Shown piece by piece: positions 25,418 to 34,595 of a stretch of 44,660 nt of DNA. The notes under the pieces are model-generated. The model saw only the letters and a list, made by a program, of their open reading frames with translations. It did no database searches and was not told the origin of the DNA. Within the stretch, counting starts at the first letter, position 1. The number at the start of each line of letters is the position of its first letter. A program made the translations under genes and the position numbers. Source of the stretch: Oscillibacter sp. (lineage in GTDB: Bacteria; Bacillota; Clostridia; Oscillospirales; Oscillospiraceae); NCBI GenBank assembly GCA_017526785.1, contig JAFXQV010000032.1, positions 1-44,660 of the forward strand. The letters are read 5' to 3'.

Positions 25418-26362
25418 ATGGGTTTTGGCGGCACACTGGCGCTTTTGCTGGTACTGATTATCATTCTCGTGATGATTGTGCAGAACATCATCATTGTACA
25501 GCAGTCGAAAGCCTTCGTCGTGGAGCGTCTGGGCGCGTTCTACGATGTCTGGCACGTCGGGTTACACTTCAAAGTCCCTTTCATCATGCGCGTGGCAAAG
25601 AAGGTTTCCTTAAAGGAGCAGGTCGCGGACTTCGCGCCACAGCCCGTCATCACGAAAGATAACGTCACCATGCAGATTGATACCGTTATCTACTTCCAGA
25701 TTACCGACCCGAAACTCTATACCTACGGCGTCGACAACCCCATGAACGCCATTGAAAATCTCACCGCCACGACGCTTCGTAACATCATCGGCGACATGGA
25801 GCTTGACCAGTCCCTGACAAGCCGCGATACCATTAATACGCGCATGCGGGCGATTTTAGACGAGGCCACAGACCCGTGGGGAATCAAGGTCAACCGCGTG
25901 GAGCTGAAAAACATCATCCCGCCGCGCGAGATTCAGGCCAGCATGGAAAAGCAGATGAAGGCCGAGCGCGAGCGCCGGGAGGCGATTCTGCAGGCGGAAG
26001 GCCAGAAGCAGTCACAAATTCTGGTGGCCGAGGGCGAGAAGCAGTCGGCGATTCTCCGGGCGGACGCCGAGAAGCAGGCCGCGATTCTCCAAGCGGAAGG
26101 CCGCCGGGAAGCCCGCATTCTGGAAGCGGAGGCGGAAGCCCAAGCCATTCTGAAAGTACAGCAGGCAATGGCGGATTCTCTGCGCCTGCTCAACGCGGAC
26201 GCCCCCAATGACCAAGTTGTGAAGTTGAAAGCGCTGGAAGCAATGGCGAAACTGGCCGACGGCAAGGCGACGAAAATCATTGTGCCGTCGGAAATCCAAG
26301 GCCTCGCGGGGCTTGCGGCGTCGGCCAAGACGGTGTGGGAGACCTGCGACCCCGAAAATTGA
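25418..26362 (+). CDS. SPFH/stomatin-like protein (QmcA/paraslipin type)
   Basis: 314-residue membrane microdomain protein: N-terminal anchor (GGTLALLLVLIIILVMIVQNII), an SPFH/PHB domain with VVERLGAFYDVWHVGLHFKVPF and the RNIIGDMELDQSLTSRDTIN segment, then a long Ala/Glu/Gln coiled coil (KAERERREAILQAEGQKQSQ, repeated ILxAE units) and a C-terminal KIIVPSEIQGLAGL. AAAGGAG precedes ATG 25418. Paired with NfeD, as in many bacteria, where such pairs organise membrane domains or regulate proteases. Confidence 0.94.
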   Translation: MGFGGTLALLLVLIIILVMIVQNIIIVQQSKAFVVERLGAFYDVWHVGLHFKVPFIMRVAKKVSLKEQVADFAPQPVITKDNVTMQIDTVIYFQITDPKLYTYGVDNPMNAIENLTATTLRNIIGDMELDQSLTSRDTINTRMRAILDEATDPWGIKVNRVELKNIIPPREIQASMEKQMKAERERREAILQAEGQKQSQILVAEGEKQSAILRADAEKQAAILQAEGRREARILEAEAEAQAILKVQQAMADSLRLLNADAPNDQVVKLKALEAMAKLADGKATKIIVPSEIQGLAGLAASAKTVWETCDPEN

Positions 26363-26387
26363 CCCCTGAACCCCATCAAAGTAAAAG

Positions 26388-26421
26388 CCCTCTGACACGG
26401 CTTTCCGCGTCAGAGGGTTTT
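26388..26421 (+). terminator. Intrinsic terminator after the SPFH gene
   Basis: CCCTCTGACACGG (26388-26400) pairs with CCGCGTCAGAGGG (26405-26417) with one mismatch, loop CTTT, followed by TTTT. It lies between convergent genes. Confidence 0.82.
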
Positions 26422-26456
26422 CCGCAAGGCGAAAACGGTTCGTCGTTTTGCACAAA

Positions 26457-27446
26457 CTATCCGGGCAAGTCTTCGTCGAGCAAATCCTGCGCCTCCTGTA
26501 TCTTCTCTTTCACATGCGCAATCAGTCCGGACACGTAGGGGTCGGTTTTCCGGCGCTCGTAGAAGCCCGAGAGCGACTGCATGAGCAAGTCCAGCGCCTT
26601 TTTTGCGTCGCACTCCACCGCTATCCCGTACAAAAACGCCTCCCCGATACGTTCCAGAATGTCGGCGCGGCAGAAGTCGTCCTCCTCCGGGCGGTTCACG
26701 GCGTCCAGCGCCCGGAAGTACAGCCGCACCGCGTATGTCTCGTTCTCCGCCACGTACAGCCCCATCCGGTACATATCGCCCAGCTTGTACAGGCAGTTCG
26801 GGTCGTCGAACAGAAGCGCGCCGAGCTGGTAGTAGTGGTACGCCTTTTCGTAATCGGGCGGCTGGTGGCGGCCGTAGTAGTAGCAGTAGCCGAGATTGCA
26901 CAGAGCGCGGCGTTCTCCGGCCTCCGCCGCGATTTCGTAGAGCTTCACGGCCTGTTCAAAGTCCTGTTTCAGATACGTTCCGTTATAGTACAGCGTGCCG
27001 AGATTCAGCGCCGCGCCGGGGTGGCCGTACTTCATGCAGAGGCGGTAACAGCGTATCACGGTTTCCATGATATCCGGGAAGCGCGTGCATTCGTGGTGTT
27101 CGCAAGCCCACTGGAAAACCGCGTCGTAGTCCTGCGCCGACAGGAAGCCCGACAATTCCTCGATATCGTCTATGAACGTCTCCGCGTAGCGCCGCCATTC
27201 GGCGTCCTCGTCGGCGTCGTACTCCTCCGGCGTGATAGTCCGCAGAATGCTCTTTGTACGGTTGACCGGAAACGGCGCGGTCTCCTCCGTGCAGAGGCTG
27301 ACCGCCTCCACGACGCCCTTGTGCAGGCGGTTGGCGTGTCCGAGCGGAACCAGAACGTAACTCTTTTCCGGTATCGCCTCATCGGAAAGGTAGTAGTAGG
27401 CCTTGTCTATGTTTTTGGGACGCACCAAACAATAACGGTATTGCAC
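26457..27446 (-). CDS. Sel1-like repeat protein
   Basis: 329 residues. The C-terminal two thirds are Sel1/TPR-like helical repeats: AALNLGTLYYNGTYLKQDFE, AVKLYEIAAEAGERRALCNL, GYCYYYGRHQPPDYEKAYHY, CLYKLGDMYRMGLYVAENE, ERIGEAFLYGIAVECDAKKA. Sel1 repeats mediate protein-protein contacts. The N-terminal 60 residues (VQYRYCLVRPKNIDKAYYYL, KSYVLVPLGHANRLHKGVVE) form a separate small domain that faintly recalls the 3'-end-binding domain of PriA; this is only a resemblance. GTG 27446 is 7 bases after AGGAGG and so preferred over the in-frame ATG 27500. An overlapping long plus-strand frame has no protein-like features. Confidence 0.85.
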   Translation of the reverse strand: MQYRYCLVRPKNIDKAYYYLSDEAIPEKSYVLVPLGHANRLHKGVVEAVSLCTEETAPFPVNRTKSILRTITPEEYDADEDAEWRRYAETFIDDIEELSGFLSAQDYDAVFQWACEHHECTRFPDIMETVIRCYRLCMKYGHPGAALNLGTLYYNGTYLKQDFEQAVKLYEIAAEAGERRALCNLGYCYYYGRHQPPDYEKAYHYYQLGALLFDDPNCLYKLGDMYRMGLYVAENETYAVRLYFRALDAVNRPEEDDFCRADILERIGEAFLYGIAVECDAKKALDLLMQSLSGFYERRKTDPYVSGLIAHVKEKIQEAQDLLDEDLPG

Positions 27447-27471
27447 AATGCCACCTCCTGTCCGAAGCGTC

Positions 27472-27500
27472 ATTATAGCATTTCCACGCGGCGCTTGCAA
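27472..27500 (-). promoter_or_regulatory. sigma-A promoter of the Sel1 gene
   Basis: On the minus strand TTGCAA (27500-27495), 17 bases, TATAAT (27477-27472). Its layout is the same as the typA promoter. The start site would be near 27465, about 20 bases from GTG 27446. Confidence 0.82.
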
Positions 27501-27550
27501 GCCTTTCCGTCAGATTGACGAAAAAATTTCCCTTGACACGAGATTTTTTC

Positions 27551-27579
27551 TTTACCTCGCGTCGGTTCCGTGATATAAT
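27551..27579 (+). promoter_or_regulatory. sigma-A promoter of recJ-rel
   Basis: TTTACC (27551-27556), 17 bases, TATAAT (27574-27579). A perfect TTGACA at 27533-27538 lacks a suitably placed -10. Confidence 0.7.
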
Positions 27580-27616
27580 GAAACATTATCGTATTAAGCG
27601 CGGGAGGGGGTATCAT

Positions 27617-29707
27617 GTGAAGTTCAGGAAATGGGACACCGCCGCGCCGAATCCGGCGGCGGCCGCCGCACTGCGGAAGGCCGGGTATCCGTCTTTGCTG
27701 GCGGCGGTACTGTCGGCGCGGGGCGTGGGTTCGGCGGCCGAGGCCGAGGCCGCGCTGGCGCAGGACAGCCGCCTGTCTGTTTCGCCGTTTCTCATGAAGG
27801 ACATGGACAGGGCGGTAGAGCGAATCGAAAGGGCAATCCGCGACGGGGAGACCGTCGCCGTGTTCGGGGACTACGACGTGGACGGGATTACCTCCACCGT
27901 GCTTCTGACGGACTATCTGCGCCGCCGGGGCGTGCGCTGTCTGCGGCACATCCCGCGCCGCATTGAGGACGGCTACGGCCTCTCGTCCGAGGCAATCGGA
28001 CACTTGCGCGAGCAGGGCGCGTCCCTGATGATTTCCGTCGACTGCGGCATTACCGGAAACGAGGAGGTAGCGTACGCGAACTCCATCGGGCTGGACGTTG
28101 TGATTACCGACCACCACGAGTGCAAGGAGACGCTCCCGGACGCCGTGGCGGTCGTCGACCCGCACCGCCCCGACTGCCCCTACCCGTTCAAGTATCTGGC
28201 GGGGGTGGGCGTGGCGCTGAAACTCGTCATGGCGCTGGGCGGCGAACACGCCGACGAACTCTTTGCGCGTTACTGCACGCTGGCGGCAATCGGGACTGTC
28301 GCGGATGTCATGCGCATGGAGGGCGAGAACCGCACCATTGTTTCCCGGGGGCTGGAAGCCCTGCCCGACACCGATTTCCCGGGCGTACACGCGCTGTGCC
28401 GGGAAGTGGGGCTGTCGGGCAAGCCGGTATCGTCTACGCAAATCGGGTTTATCTTGGCACCGCGCATTAACGCCGCCGGGCGAATGGGGCAAGTCAACTT
28501 GGCCGTGGACTTGCTGGAATGCCGCGACCCGGCGCGCGCCGAGGAACTCGCCAAGGCCTTGTGCGCCCTGAACCGCGAGCGGCAGAGCGTCGAGCAGACA
28601 ATCTTCGTCGACGCCGAGCGGCAGATTGAGCAACTCCCGCCCGACCAGAGACGCGCCTTAGTGCTGTCAAGCGAGAACTGGCACCAAGGCGTCGTGGGGA
28701 TTGTGGCGTCACGGCTTACGGAGAAATACGGCTGTCCAAGTTTTCTGATACAGTTCCGCGACGGCGTGGGGAAGGGTTCCTGCCGGACATGCGGCGGCTT
28801 CAACCTCTTCAACGCGCTGGAATCGTGCGCCGACCTGCTGGAAGGCTTCGGCGGCCACGCTTTGGCCGCCGGGTTCACAATCCGGAGAGAGAACCTGCAG
28901 GCGTTCCGGGAACGCGTCAACGACTGTGTGAAGCGGAGTTTGGGCGCGGAGCCTTGCGGGGCGTCCCTGCACATCGACGCCGTTTTGACAAGCCCCGGAG
29001 AGGCCACGCTGGAACAGGTCGACGCGCTTGACCGCCTCGCGCCGTACGGCACGGGCAATCCGCGCCCGGTGTTCGCGCTGATGGGCGCGGTGGCCGAGAG
29101 CGTGCAGAGCGTCGGGCAGGGGCGGCACATGAAATTCCGCCTTGTCAGGGGCAGAGGCGCGACGCGCTTCGAGGGCATTTTCTTCTCCGCGACCGAGGAG
29201 GAGTGCGGCATTCGGGAAAATATGCGCGTCGACGCCGCTTTCTACCTCCAGCCGAACACGTTTCGCGGCGTCACGTCGCTACAGCTACAGATACTCGACA
29301 TCCGGCCGTCGTTGTGCGCCAGCCGCGGCGAGCAGGAGTCGTTAGACCTGCTGAACCGTCTGACGGACGGCGACCGCCTCTACCCGCAGGAGGTACAGCG
29401 CCTGAACGCGTCGCGGGAGCAGTTCGCGGAGTGCTGGCGGGCGCTGGAACGCCTTTTCCGAGTGGCCGGGACGGACACGGAAATTGAAATCGACACGTTG
29501 CCCGGTCTGCGGGAACTGGCGGCCGACATGGGCGGGTGTGAAGCGTTTTTACGCGCCGCGCTGGCGCTGGCGGTGTTCGAGGAGCGCGGGCTGATTCGCG
29601 TCACCGAACACGGGGACAGCATGACCATTGCCATGCTTCCGCGCAACGGGAAGGTGTCGTTGGGCGCGTGTCCCTATCTGGCGCGGCTGAAAACTGACAG
29701 AGAGTGA
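27617..29707 (+). CDS. recJ: Single-stranded-DNA-specific exonuclease RecJ
   Basis: 5'-3' ssDNA exonuclease of the DHH superfamily for recombination and mismatch repair. 696 residues. Motif I VAVFGDYDVDGITSTVLL, motif II SVDCGI, motif III VVITDHHECKETLPDAVAVV, DHHA1 motif GFGGHALAAGF, followed by the OB domain (LAPYGTGNPRPVFAL, RHMKFRLVRGRGATRF) and a C-terminal extension of about 130 residues common in Firmicutes RecJ. GTG 27617 follows GGGAGGGGG with 6 bases spacing; an out-of-frame ATG (27615) starting one codon before TGA overlaps it, a small oddity. rel follows 10 bases later. Confidence 0.96.
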   Translation: MKFRKWDTAAPNPAAAAALRKAGYPSLLAAVLSARGVGSAAEAEAALAQDSRLSVSPFLMKDMDRAVERIERAIRDGETVAVFGDYDVDGITSTVLLTDYLRRRGVRCLRHIPRRIEDGYGLSSEAIGHLREQGASLMISVDCGITGNEEVAYANSIGLDVVITDHHECKETLPDAVAVVDPHRPDCPYPFKYLAGVGVALKLVMALGGEHADELFARYCTLAAIGTVADVMRMEGENRTIVSRGLEALPDTDFPGVHALCREVGLSGKPVSSTQIGFILAPRINAAGRMGQVNLAVDLLECRDPARAEELAKALCALNRERQSVEQTIFVDAERQIEQLPPDQRRALVLSSENWHQGVVGIVASRLTEKYGCPSFLIQFRDGVGKGSCRTCGGFNLFNALESCADLLEGFGGHALAAGFTIRRENLQAFRERVNDCVKRSLGAEPCGASLHIDAVLTSPGEATLEQVDALDRLAPYGTGNPRPVFALMGAVAESVQSVGQGRHMKFRLVRGRGATRFEGIFFSATEEECGIRENMRVDAAFYLQPNTFRGVTSLQLQILDIRPSLCASRGEQESLDLLNRLTDGDRLYPQEVQRLNASREQFAECWRALERLFRVAGTDTEIEIDTLPGLRELAADMGGCEAFLRAALALAVFEERGLIRVTEHGDSMTIAMLPRNGKVSLGACPYLARLKTDRE

Positions 29708-29717
29708 GGGATTTCCA

Positions 29718-32012
29718 ATGACGGGCGGAACTGTCAACACGACAAAAGAACATGAGGCGCAAACCAAGCCGGATGACGTGCCGTCCGGACAGGCGGGGGG
29801 CGTAACCGAAATGACGCTTTCCGTACAGGAGCGCTACGAACGCCTCGAAAGAACCGTGCGGGACTACAACCCGCAAGCGGACTTTGCCTTGATTCGCGGG
29901 GCGTACGAGTTCGCGGAGAAGGAACACCGGGGGCAGCTACGCAAGAGCGGCGAGCCGTACATCATACACCCCATCGCCGTGGCGCAGATTATCGCGGAAC
30001 TGAAACTTGACTCGGAATCCGTGGCGGCGGCACTCCTGCACGATGTCATAGAGGACACCCCCGCCACACATGACGACGTGTCGCGCCTGTTCAGCCCGAC
30101 CGTCGCCGACATTGTGGAAGGCGTCAGCAAGCTGACCCGGATTCAGTATGACACCGTGGAAGACGAGCAAATGGAGAACTTCCGGAAAATGCTCATGGCC
30201 ATGAATCAGGATATCCGGGTCATCATCATCAAAATCTGTGACCGCCTCCACAATATGCGGACAATGGACTTCCAGCCCCCGGCCAAACAGCGCCAGAAGT
30301 CCTTGGAGACCATGGAAATTTACGTGCCGATTTCGTACCGCCTTGGAATCCGGCGCGTGAAGTCGGAGTTGGAGGACTTGTCCCTAAAGTACCTTGACCC
30401 CATCGCCTACGAGGAAATCATGGAGCGCACAGAGCGGCGGCGCGAGTGGTACGAAGAGCAGATACGGCAGGTTGCCCAGCAAATTCACGAATACCTTGCC
30501 GCCCAGCATATCGACAACGAGGTGTTCGGGCGCATGAAGCACCCCTATTCGATTTACCGAAAGACCATCATGCAGAACCGCGCCATTGACGATATCTTCG
30601 ACCTGTTCGCCTACCGGGTCGTGGTCAATACGGTCGGCGACTGCTACCACGTCTTGGGGCTTATCCACGACTTCTACACGCCGATTTTAGGACACTTCAA
30701 AGACTATATCGGCAACCCGAAACCGAACGGCTATCAGTCCCTGCACACTATCGTCATGGGGAATCACGGCTACCCGTTCGAGGTGCAAATCCGCACAAAG
30801 GAAATGCACCAAGTGGCCGAATTCGGCGTGGCGGCGCACTGGAAGTACAAGTACGGTCAGGAGGGAATGAAACTCGGCGCGGACGACCACTACGACGAGG
30901 ACTATCAATGGGTGCAACGCCTGCTGGAGAATCAGGACGGAGCCGAGCCGGAGGATTACATCCACTCCCTGAAAGTCGACCTGTTCAACGACAAGGTGTT
31001 TGTGTTCACGCCGAAAGGCGAGGTGTTAAGTCTCCCGGCGGGCGCGACCCCGATTGACTACGCCTACGCCATTCACTCCGATATCGGAAACCAAATGGTG
31101 AGCGCCACCGTCAACCGGAAGATTGTACCGCTGGACTACGCGCTGAAAAACGGCGACCGCGTGGAGATTCGGACTTCCCCGACTTCCAAGGGGCCAAGCC
31201 GGAACTGGATGCAGATTGCCAAGTCCAATCAGGCGCGGAGCAAAATCCGGCAGTGGTTCCGCAGGGAAAAGCGGGATGAAAATATCATTGCCGGGCGCAT
31301 GGCGTTCGAGGAGGAGCTGAAGCGTTTCAACTTGCGCCTGAAGGACGCCACCACGCCCGACATGCAGGAACTTCTTCTCAAAAACACGGACTACCACAAT
31401 TTGGAAGACCTGTACGCGGCGATTGGGTACGGCGCGTTCACGGCGCACAAGGCCGCCATGCGCGTGGAGAACGAGTACCGCCGCACGCAGAAGCAGAAGC
31501 GTTTGGAGGCCGCGCCGCCCGAACAGGAACCCACGCCGCCCGCCGAACCCGCCCGCACGGAGCCGGGTATCATCGTCGGCGGACTGGAAAACTGTCTCGT
31601 GAAATTCGCGCGTTGTTGCGCGCCCGTGCCGGGCGACGAAATCCGGGGCTTCATCACGAGGGGCTACGGCGTGTCGGTACACCGCGCCGACTGCCCGAAC
31701 GCGTCGCCAGCGCGCATGGCGCAAGCCCCGGAACGCTGGGTGAAAGTCTCGTGGGGCGCGAACCTTGAAGAGACGTACCCGGCGGCCGTGGAGGCCGTAT
31801 GCCGGAACCGTCCGCGGCTGACACTCGATATCGGTTCGACGCTGGAGGACACGTTAGCGACGGCGCGGGGCGTACACATTGATGTTACAAGCGACGACCT
31901 TGCTGTGTGCCGTCTGGATTTGCGCGTTCACGACAAGGCGGAGGTCGACCAGATTATGAAAAAGGTCATGCAGGTGTCGGGCGTGCTGAGCGTAAAGCGT
32001 CCGGCGAAGTGA
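29718..32012 (+). CDS. rel: Bifunctional (p)ppGpp synthetase/hydrolase, long RSH
   Basis: Makes and degrades (p)ppGpp in the stringent response, on the ribosome. 764 residues. Hydrolase HD domain: YIIHPIAVAQII and the intact HDVIEDT (108-114), so hydrolase-competent. Synthetase: GRMKHPYSIYRKTI, DIFDLFAYRVVV and GNPKPNGYQSLHTIVMG. TGS domain (VDLFNDKVFVFTPKGEVLSL, ATPIDYAYAIHSDIGNQMV), a conserved-cysteine segment (KFARCCAPVPGDEIRGFITR, YGVSVHRADCPN) and a C-terminal ACT domain. GAGGG precedes ATG 29718. It is probably the sole long RSH, with dtd immediately after, the usual rel-dtd pairing of Firmicutes. Confidence 0.97.
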   Translation: MTGGTVNTTKEHEAQTKPDDVPSGQAGGVTEMTLSVQERYERLERTVRDYNPQADFALIRGAYEFAEKEHRGQLRKSGEPYIIHPIAVAQIIAELKLDSESVAAALLHDVIEDTPATHDDVSRLFSPTVADIVEGVSKLTRIQYDTVEDEQMENFRKMLMAMNQDIRVIIIKICDRLHNMRTMDFQPPAKQRQKSLETMEIYVPISYRLGIRRVKSELEDLSLKYLDPIAYEEIMERTERRREWYEEQIRQVAQQIHEYLAAQHIDNEVFGRMKHPYSIYRKTIMQNRAIDDIFDLFAYRVVVNTVGDCYHVLGLIHDFYTPILGHFKDYIGNPKPNGYQSLHTIVMGNHGYPFEVQIRTKEMHQVAEFGVAAHWKYKYGQEGMKLGADDHYDEDYQWVQRLLENQDGAEPEDYIHSLKVDLFNDKVFVFTPKGEVLSLPAGATPIDYAYAIHSDIGNQMVSATVNRKIVPLDYALKNGDRVEIRTSPTSKGPSRNWMQIAKSNQARSKIRQWFRREKRDENIIAGRMAFEEELKRFNLRLKDATTPDMQELLLKNTDYHNLEDLYAAIGYGAFTAHKAAMRVENEYRRTQKQKRLEAAPPEQEPTPPAEPARTEPGIIVGGLENCLVKFARCCAPVPGDEIRGFITRGYGVSVHRADCPNASPARMAQAPERWVKVSWGANLEETYPAAVEAVCRNRPRLTLDIGSTLEDTLATARGVHIDVTSDDLAVCRLDLRVHDKAEVDQIMKKVMQVSGVLSVKRPAK

Positions 32013-32046
32013 CGGGATAACGCGCAAAGTATCCGGCGAAGTGACG
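32001..32046 (+). repeat. Short direct repeat between rel and dtd
   Basis: CCGGCGAAGTGACG occurs at 32001-32014, spanning the rel stop codon, and again at 32033-32046. It looks like a small local duplication of the rel 3' end. Confidence 0.6.
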
Positions 32047-32065
32047 AACGAAAGGAAGAACAGCT

Positions 32066-32518
32066 ATGCGGGCAGTGGTGACGCGGGTCGAGAGCGCGTC
32101 CGTGCAAATCGCGGGGGAGACCGTCGGCGAAATCGGGACGGGGTATCTGATTTTATTAGGCGTCGCCCCGGAGGACGACGAGGCCACGGCGCGGAAACTG
32201 GCCGATAAAATCTGTAATCTGCGCGTTTTCGAGGACGAAAACGGGAAAATGAACCTGAATTTAGAGCAGGTCGGCGGCGCGTTGCTGGTGGTGTCGCAAT
32301 TCACGCTGTACGCCGACACGTCGTCGCGGCGGCCGGGCTTCTCGCGTGCGGCCAAGCCCGGCCACGCCGCGCCGCTGTACGAATACTTTATGGCCTGTTG
32401 CCGGGGGCGCGGGTTCCGGGTGGAACACGGCGAATTCGGCGCGGACATGCGGGTTTCGTCCGTCAACGACGGCCCCGTGACGATTCTTTTTGACACGACG
32501 GGGGGGACATCGTTTTGA
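32066..32518 (+). CDS. dtd: D-aminoacyl-tRNA deacylase
   Basis: Removes D-amino acids mischarged onto tRNAs. 150 residues, normal length. MRAVVTRVESASVQIAGE at the N-terminus, the cross-subunit motif VVSQFTLYADTSSRRPGFS, and the C-terminal SSVNDGPVTILFDT with the conserved NxGPxT element are diagnostic. AAAGGAAG places ATG 32066. The stop overlaps the TTG start of the next gene. Confidence 0.97.
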   Translation: MRAVVTRVESASVQIAGETVGEIGTGYLILLGVAPEDDEATARKLADKICNLRVFEDENGKMNLNLEQVGGALLVVSQFTLYADTSSRRPGFSRAAKPGHAAPLYEYFMACCRGRGFRVEHGEFGADMRVSSVNDGPVTILFDTTGGTSF

Positions 32519-33135
32519 AAGTGCAATGCTTACAGGTGGGAGCCATTGAGACAAACTGCTATCTGCTCTGCGACGAGGCCGCGGGGGTGTGCGCAGTCAT
32601 CGACCCCGGCGACGAGGCCGGGAGAATCGCGGCGGCCGTCCGGAAAAGCGGCTGTGCGCCGTCGGCCGTCCTGCTGACCCACGGACACTATGACCATACG
32701 GGCGGCGTCGCGGAACTGCGCGGGATGTGGCCGGAGATTCCGGTGTACCTGAACCGCGAGGACACGCCAGCCATGGGCGCGCCGGAAATGCTCTTTCCGG
32801 CCGTCCCCGGCACGACGCACTACGCCGAGGGCGATACCGTGAACGTCGGCGGACTGGCCGTGAAAGTCCTGCACACCCCCGGACATTCAAGGGGTTCCGT
32901 GTCTCTGCTCTGTGACACGGTGCTGTTCAGCGGTGACACGCTTTTCGCGGGCGACTGCGGGCGTACCGACTTGTGGGGCGGCGACATGGAACAAATGTTA
33001 CGTTCTTTAGGCCGTCTGGGACTGCTGGACGGAGACTTTACGGTGTGTCCCGGACACATGGAAACATCATCGCTGGAACTCGAACGGAGGCGCAATCCGT
33101 GGCTTCGGCAGGGAATGCGGATGTTGCGGCCATGA
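32515..33135 (+). CDS. MBL-fold metallo-hydrolase (glyoxalase II-like)
   Basis: 206 residues of the metallo-beta-lactamase superfamily, glyoxalase II/YcbL type. Zinc motif LTHGHYDHTGG (HxHxDH), HTPGHSRGSVSLL, LFSGDTLFAGDCGRTDLWGG and CPGHMETSSLE provide the remaining metal ligands. Start is TTG 32515, overlapping the dtd stop by 4 bases; the next in-frame start, GTG 32521, would trim only two residues. Such genes commonly sit between dtd and hemZ in clostridia; substrate unknown. Confidence 0.92.
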   Translation: MKVQCLQVGAIETNCYLLCDEAAGVCAVIDPGDEAGRIAAAVRKSGCAPSAVLLTHGHYDHTGGVAELRGMWPEIPVYLNREDTPAMGAPEMLFPAVPGTTHYAEGDTVNVGGLAVKVLHTPGHSRGSVSLLCDTVLFSGDTLFAGDCGRTDLWGGDMEQMLRSLGRLGLLDGDFTVCPGHMETSSLELERRRNPWLRQGMRMLRP

Positions 33136-34595
33136 AATTAGAGCTTCGCGGGCATGACGAGCGCTATACGGTCGAACAGAGCATGTTAAACCTGTTCCCG
33201 GGGGAATTGCCCGTTTACGGGACGGTGACGCGTGGCGAACCGTGCTGGGCGGTCGTGGAACTGTCGGAGGCCGACGGCCGCGCTACGGTGACGGTAGAGT
33301 TATCGCGGGAGGGCGTAACGGCGCGGCGTACGTGGTCGGAAACTCTGTCCGGCACGGACTACCAGCGGGAGGGCGTACGGCGTCGGGGAATCGGGCGTTG
33401 CTTCTACGAGGCGGCGGTAGCGGTCACGGGCGCGAGGCCGCCGTGGGGCATGCTCAGCGGAGTGCGGCCGGACAAACTCGTGACGGCGGCGCTGTTGTCG
33501 GGGCGGAGTGAGGCCGACGCCGTGCGGATGTTGCAGGACGTTTACGCCGTCACGCCCGAACGCGCCGCGCTGGCACTCGAAACGGGGCGTATCGCCGCCC
33601 GTACGGCGTTACAATTGGAAAAGCGGGATATCGCCGTATACGTCGGGATTCCGTTTTGCCCGACGCGTTGCGCGTACTGCTCTTTTGTCAGCCAGTCCGT
33701 GGAAAAGAGCTTCGGACTGGTGGAACCGTATATAGAAGCATTAAAGCGGGAACTCCGGGAAGGCGGCGCGCTGGCGCGGCGGTTAGGCTTGCGTGTACGC
33801 GCGTTCTACATGGGCGGCGGCACGCCCACCACGCTTTCCCCGGAGCAGTTGTCGGGCGTTCTGGACGCCTTTGAAACCGCGTTCGACACTTCGCACTGTG
33901 TCGAAAGAACCGTGGAGGCCGGGCGGCCGGACACCATCACGCCCGGGAAAATGTCCGTACTCCGCGCCCACGGCGTCGACCGCGTGTCGGTGAACCCGCA
34001 GAGCATGGATGACCGCGTTTTACGCGCAATCGGGCGGCGTCACGCGGCGGCGGACGTTGCGCGGGCTATGGAACTCTCCGGCGGGTTCCGCCACGTCAAC
34101 ATGGACATTATCGCGGGGCTTCCCGCCGACACCCCGGACGGCTTCGCGGACACGTTGCGGCGCTGTCTGGCGTTCGCGCCGGACAATCTGACGGTTCACA
34201 CACTGGCGTTAAAGAAAGGGAGCCGCGTCCTGACGGAAGGCCTGTCCGTTCCCGACGCCGACGCGGTGCGGGAAATGCTCGACTTTGCCGCGCCGACCCT
34301 GCGCAAGGCCGACTACGCGCCGTACTACCTCTACCGTCAGAAGTACATGTCGGGCAGTTTCGAGAATATAGGCTGGTGCCGTCCGGGCGCGGAATGCCTG
34401 TATAACATCGTGATTATGTCGGAACTGTGTACCATTTTTTCCTTTGGGGCGGGCGGCTCCACGAAGTTAGTCGACCGCGACACGAACCGGATACAGCGTA
34501 TCTTTCATCCGAAGTACCCGGAGGAGTACATTTCGCGTACGGCGGACTTTGCGGCCGTCGCGGCGTTTTACGAGAACAGGGGGATTTCAACATGA
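33132..34595 (+). CDS. hemZ: HemZ-type radical SAM coproporphyrinogen III oxidase-like protein
   Basis: Oxygen-independent coproporphyrinogen dehydrogenase family, forming heme precursors, though the substrate of HemZ is less certain than that of HemN. From ATG 33132 it is 487 residues. An N-terminal HemZ-specific domain (KLELRGHDERYTVEQSMLNL) with WGMLSGVRPDKLV is followed by the radical SAM core GIPFCPTRCAYCSF (CX3CX2C), FYMGGGTPTTLSPEQ, VSVNPQSMDDRVLRAIGRRH and NMDIIAGLPADTPDGF. ATG 33132 overlaps the upstream stop (ATGA) and matches the family start. GTG 33099 has a better GGAGG at 8 bases and would add 11 residues; I cannot exclude it. Confidence 0.93.
   Translation: MKLELRGHDERYTVEQSMLNLFPGELPVYGTVTRGEPCWAVVELSEADGRATVTVELSREGVTARRTWSETLSGTDYQREGVRRRGIGRCFYEAAVAVTGARPPWGMLSGVRPDKLVTAALLSGRSEADAVRMLQDVYAVTPERAALALETGRIAARTALQLEKRDIAVYVGIPFCPTRCAYCSFVSQSVEKSFGLVEPYIEALKRELREGGALARRLGLRVRAFYMGGGTPTTLSPEQLSGVLDAFETAFDTSHCVERTVEAGRPDTITPGKMSVLRAHGVDRVSVNPQSMDDRVLRAIGRRHAAADVARAMELSGGFRHVNMDIIAGLPADTPDGFADTLRRCLAFAPDNLTVHTLALKKGSRVLTEGLSVPDADAVREMLDFAAPTLRKADYAPYYLYRQKYMSGSFENIGWCRPGAECLYNIVIMSELCTIFSFGAGGSTKLVDRDTNRIQRIFHPKYPEEYISRTADFAAVAAFYENRGIST

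Noticed and set aside
26448-27518. Plus-strand frame of 356 codons opposite the Sel1 gene
   Set aside because: No ribosome site or domain; the Sel1 repeats on the minus strand are unmistakable.
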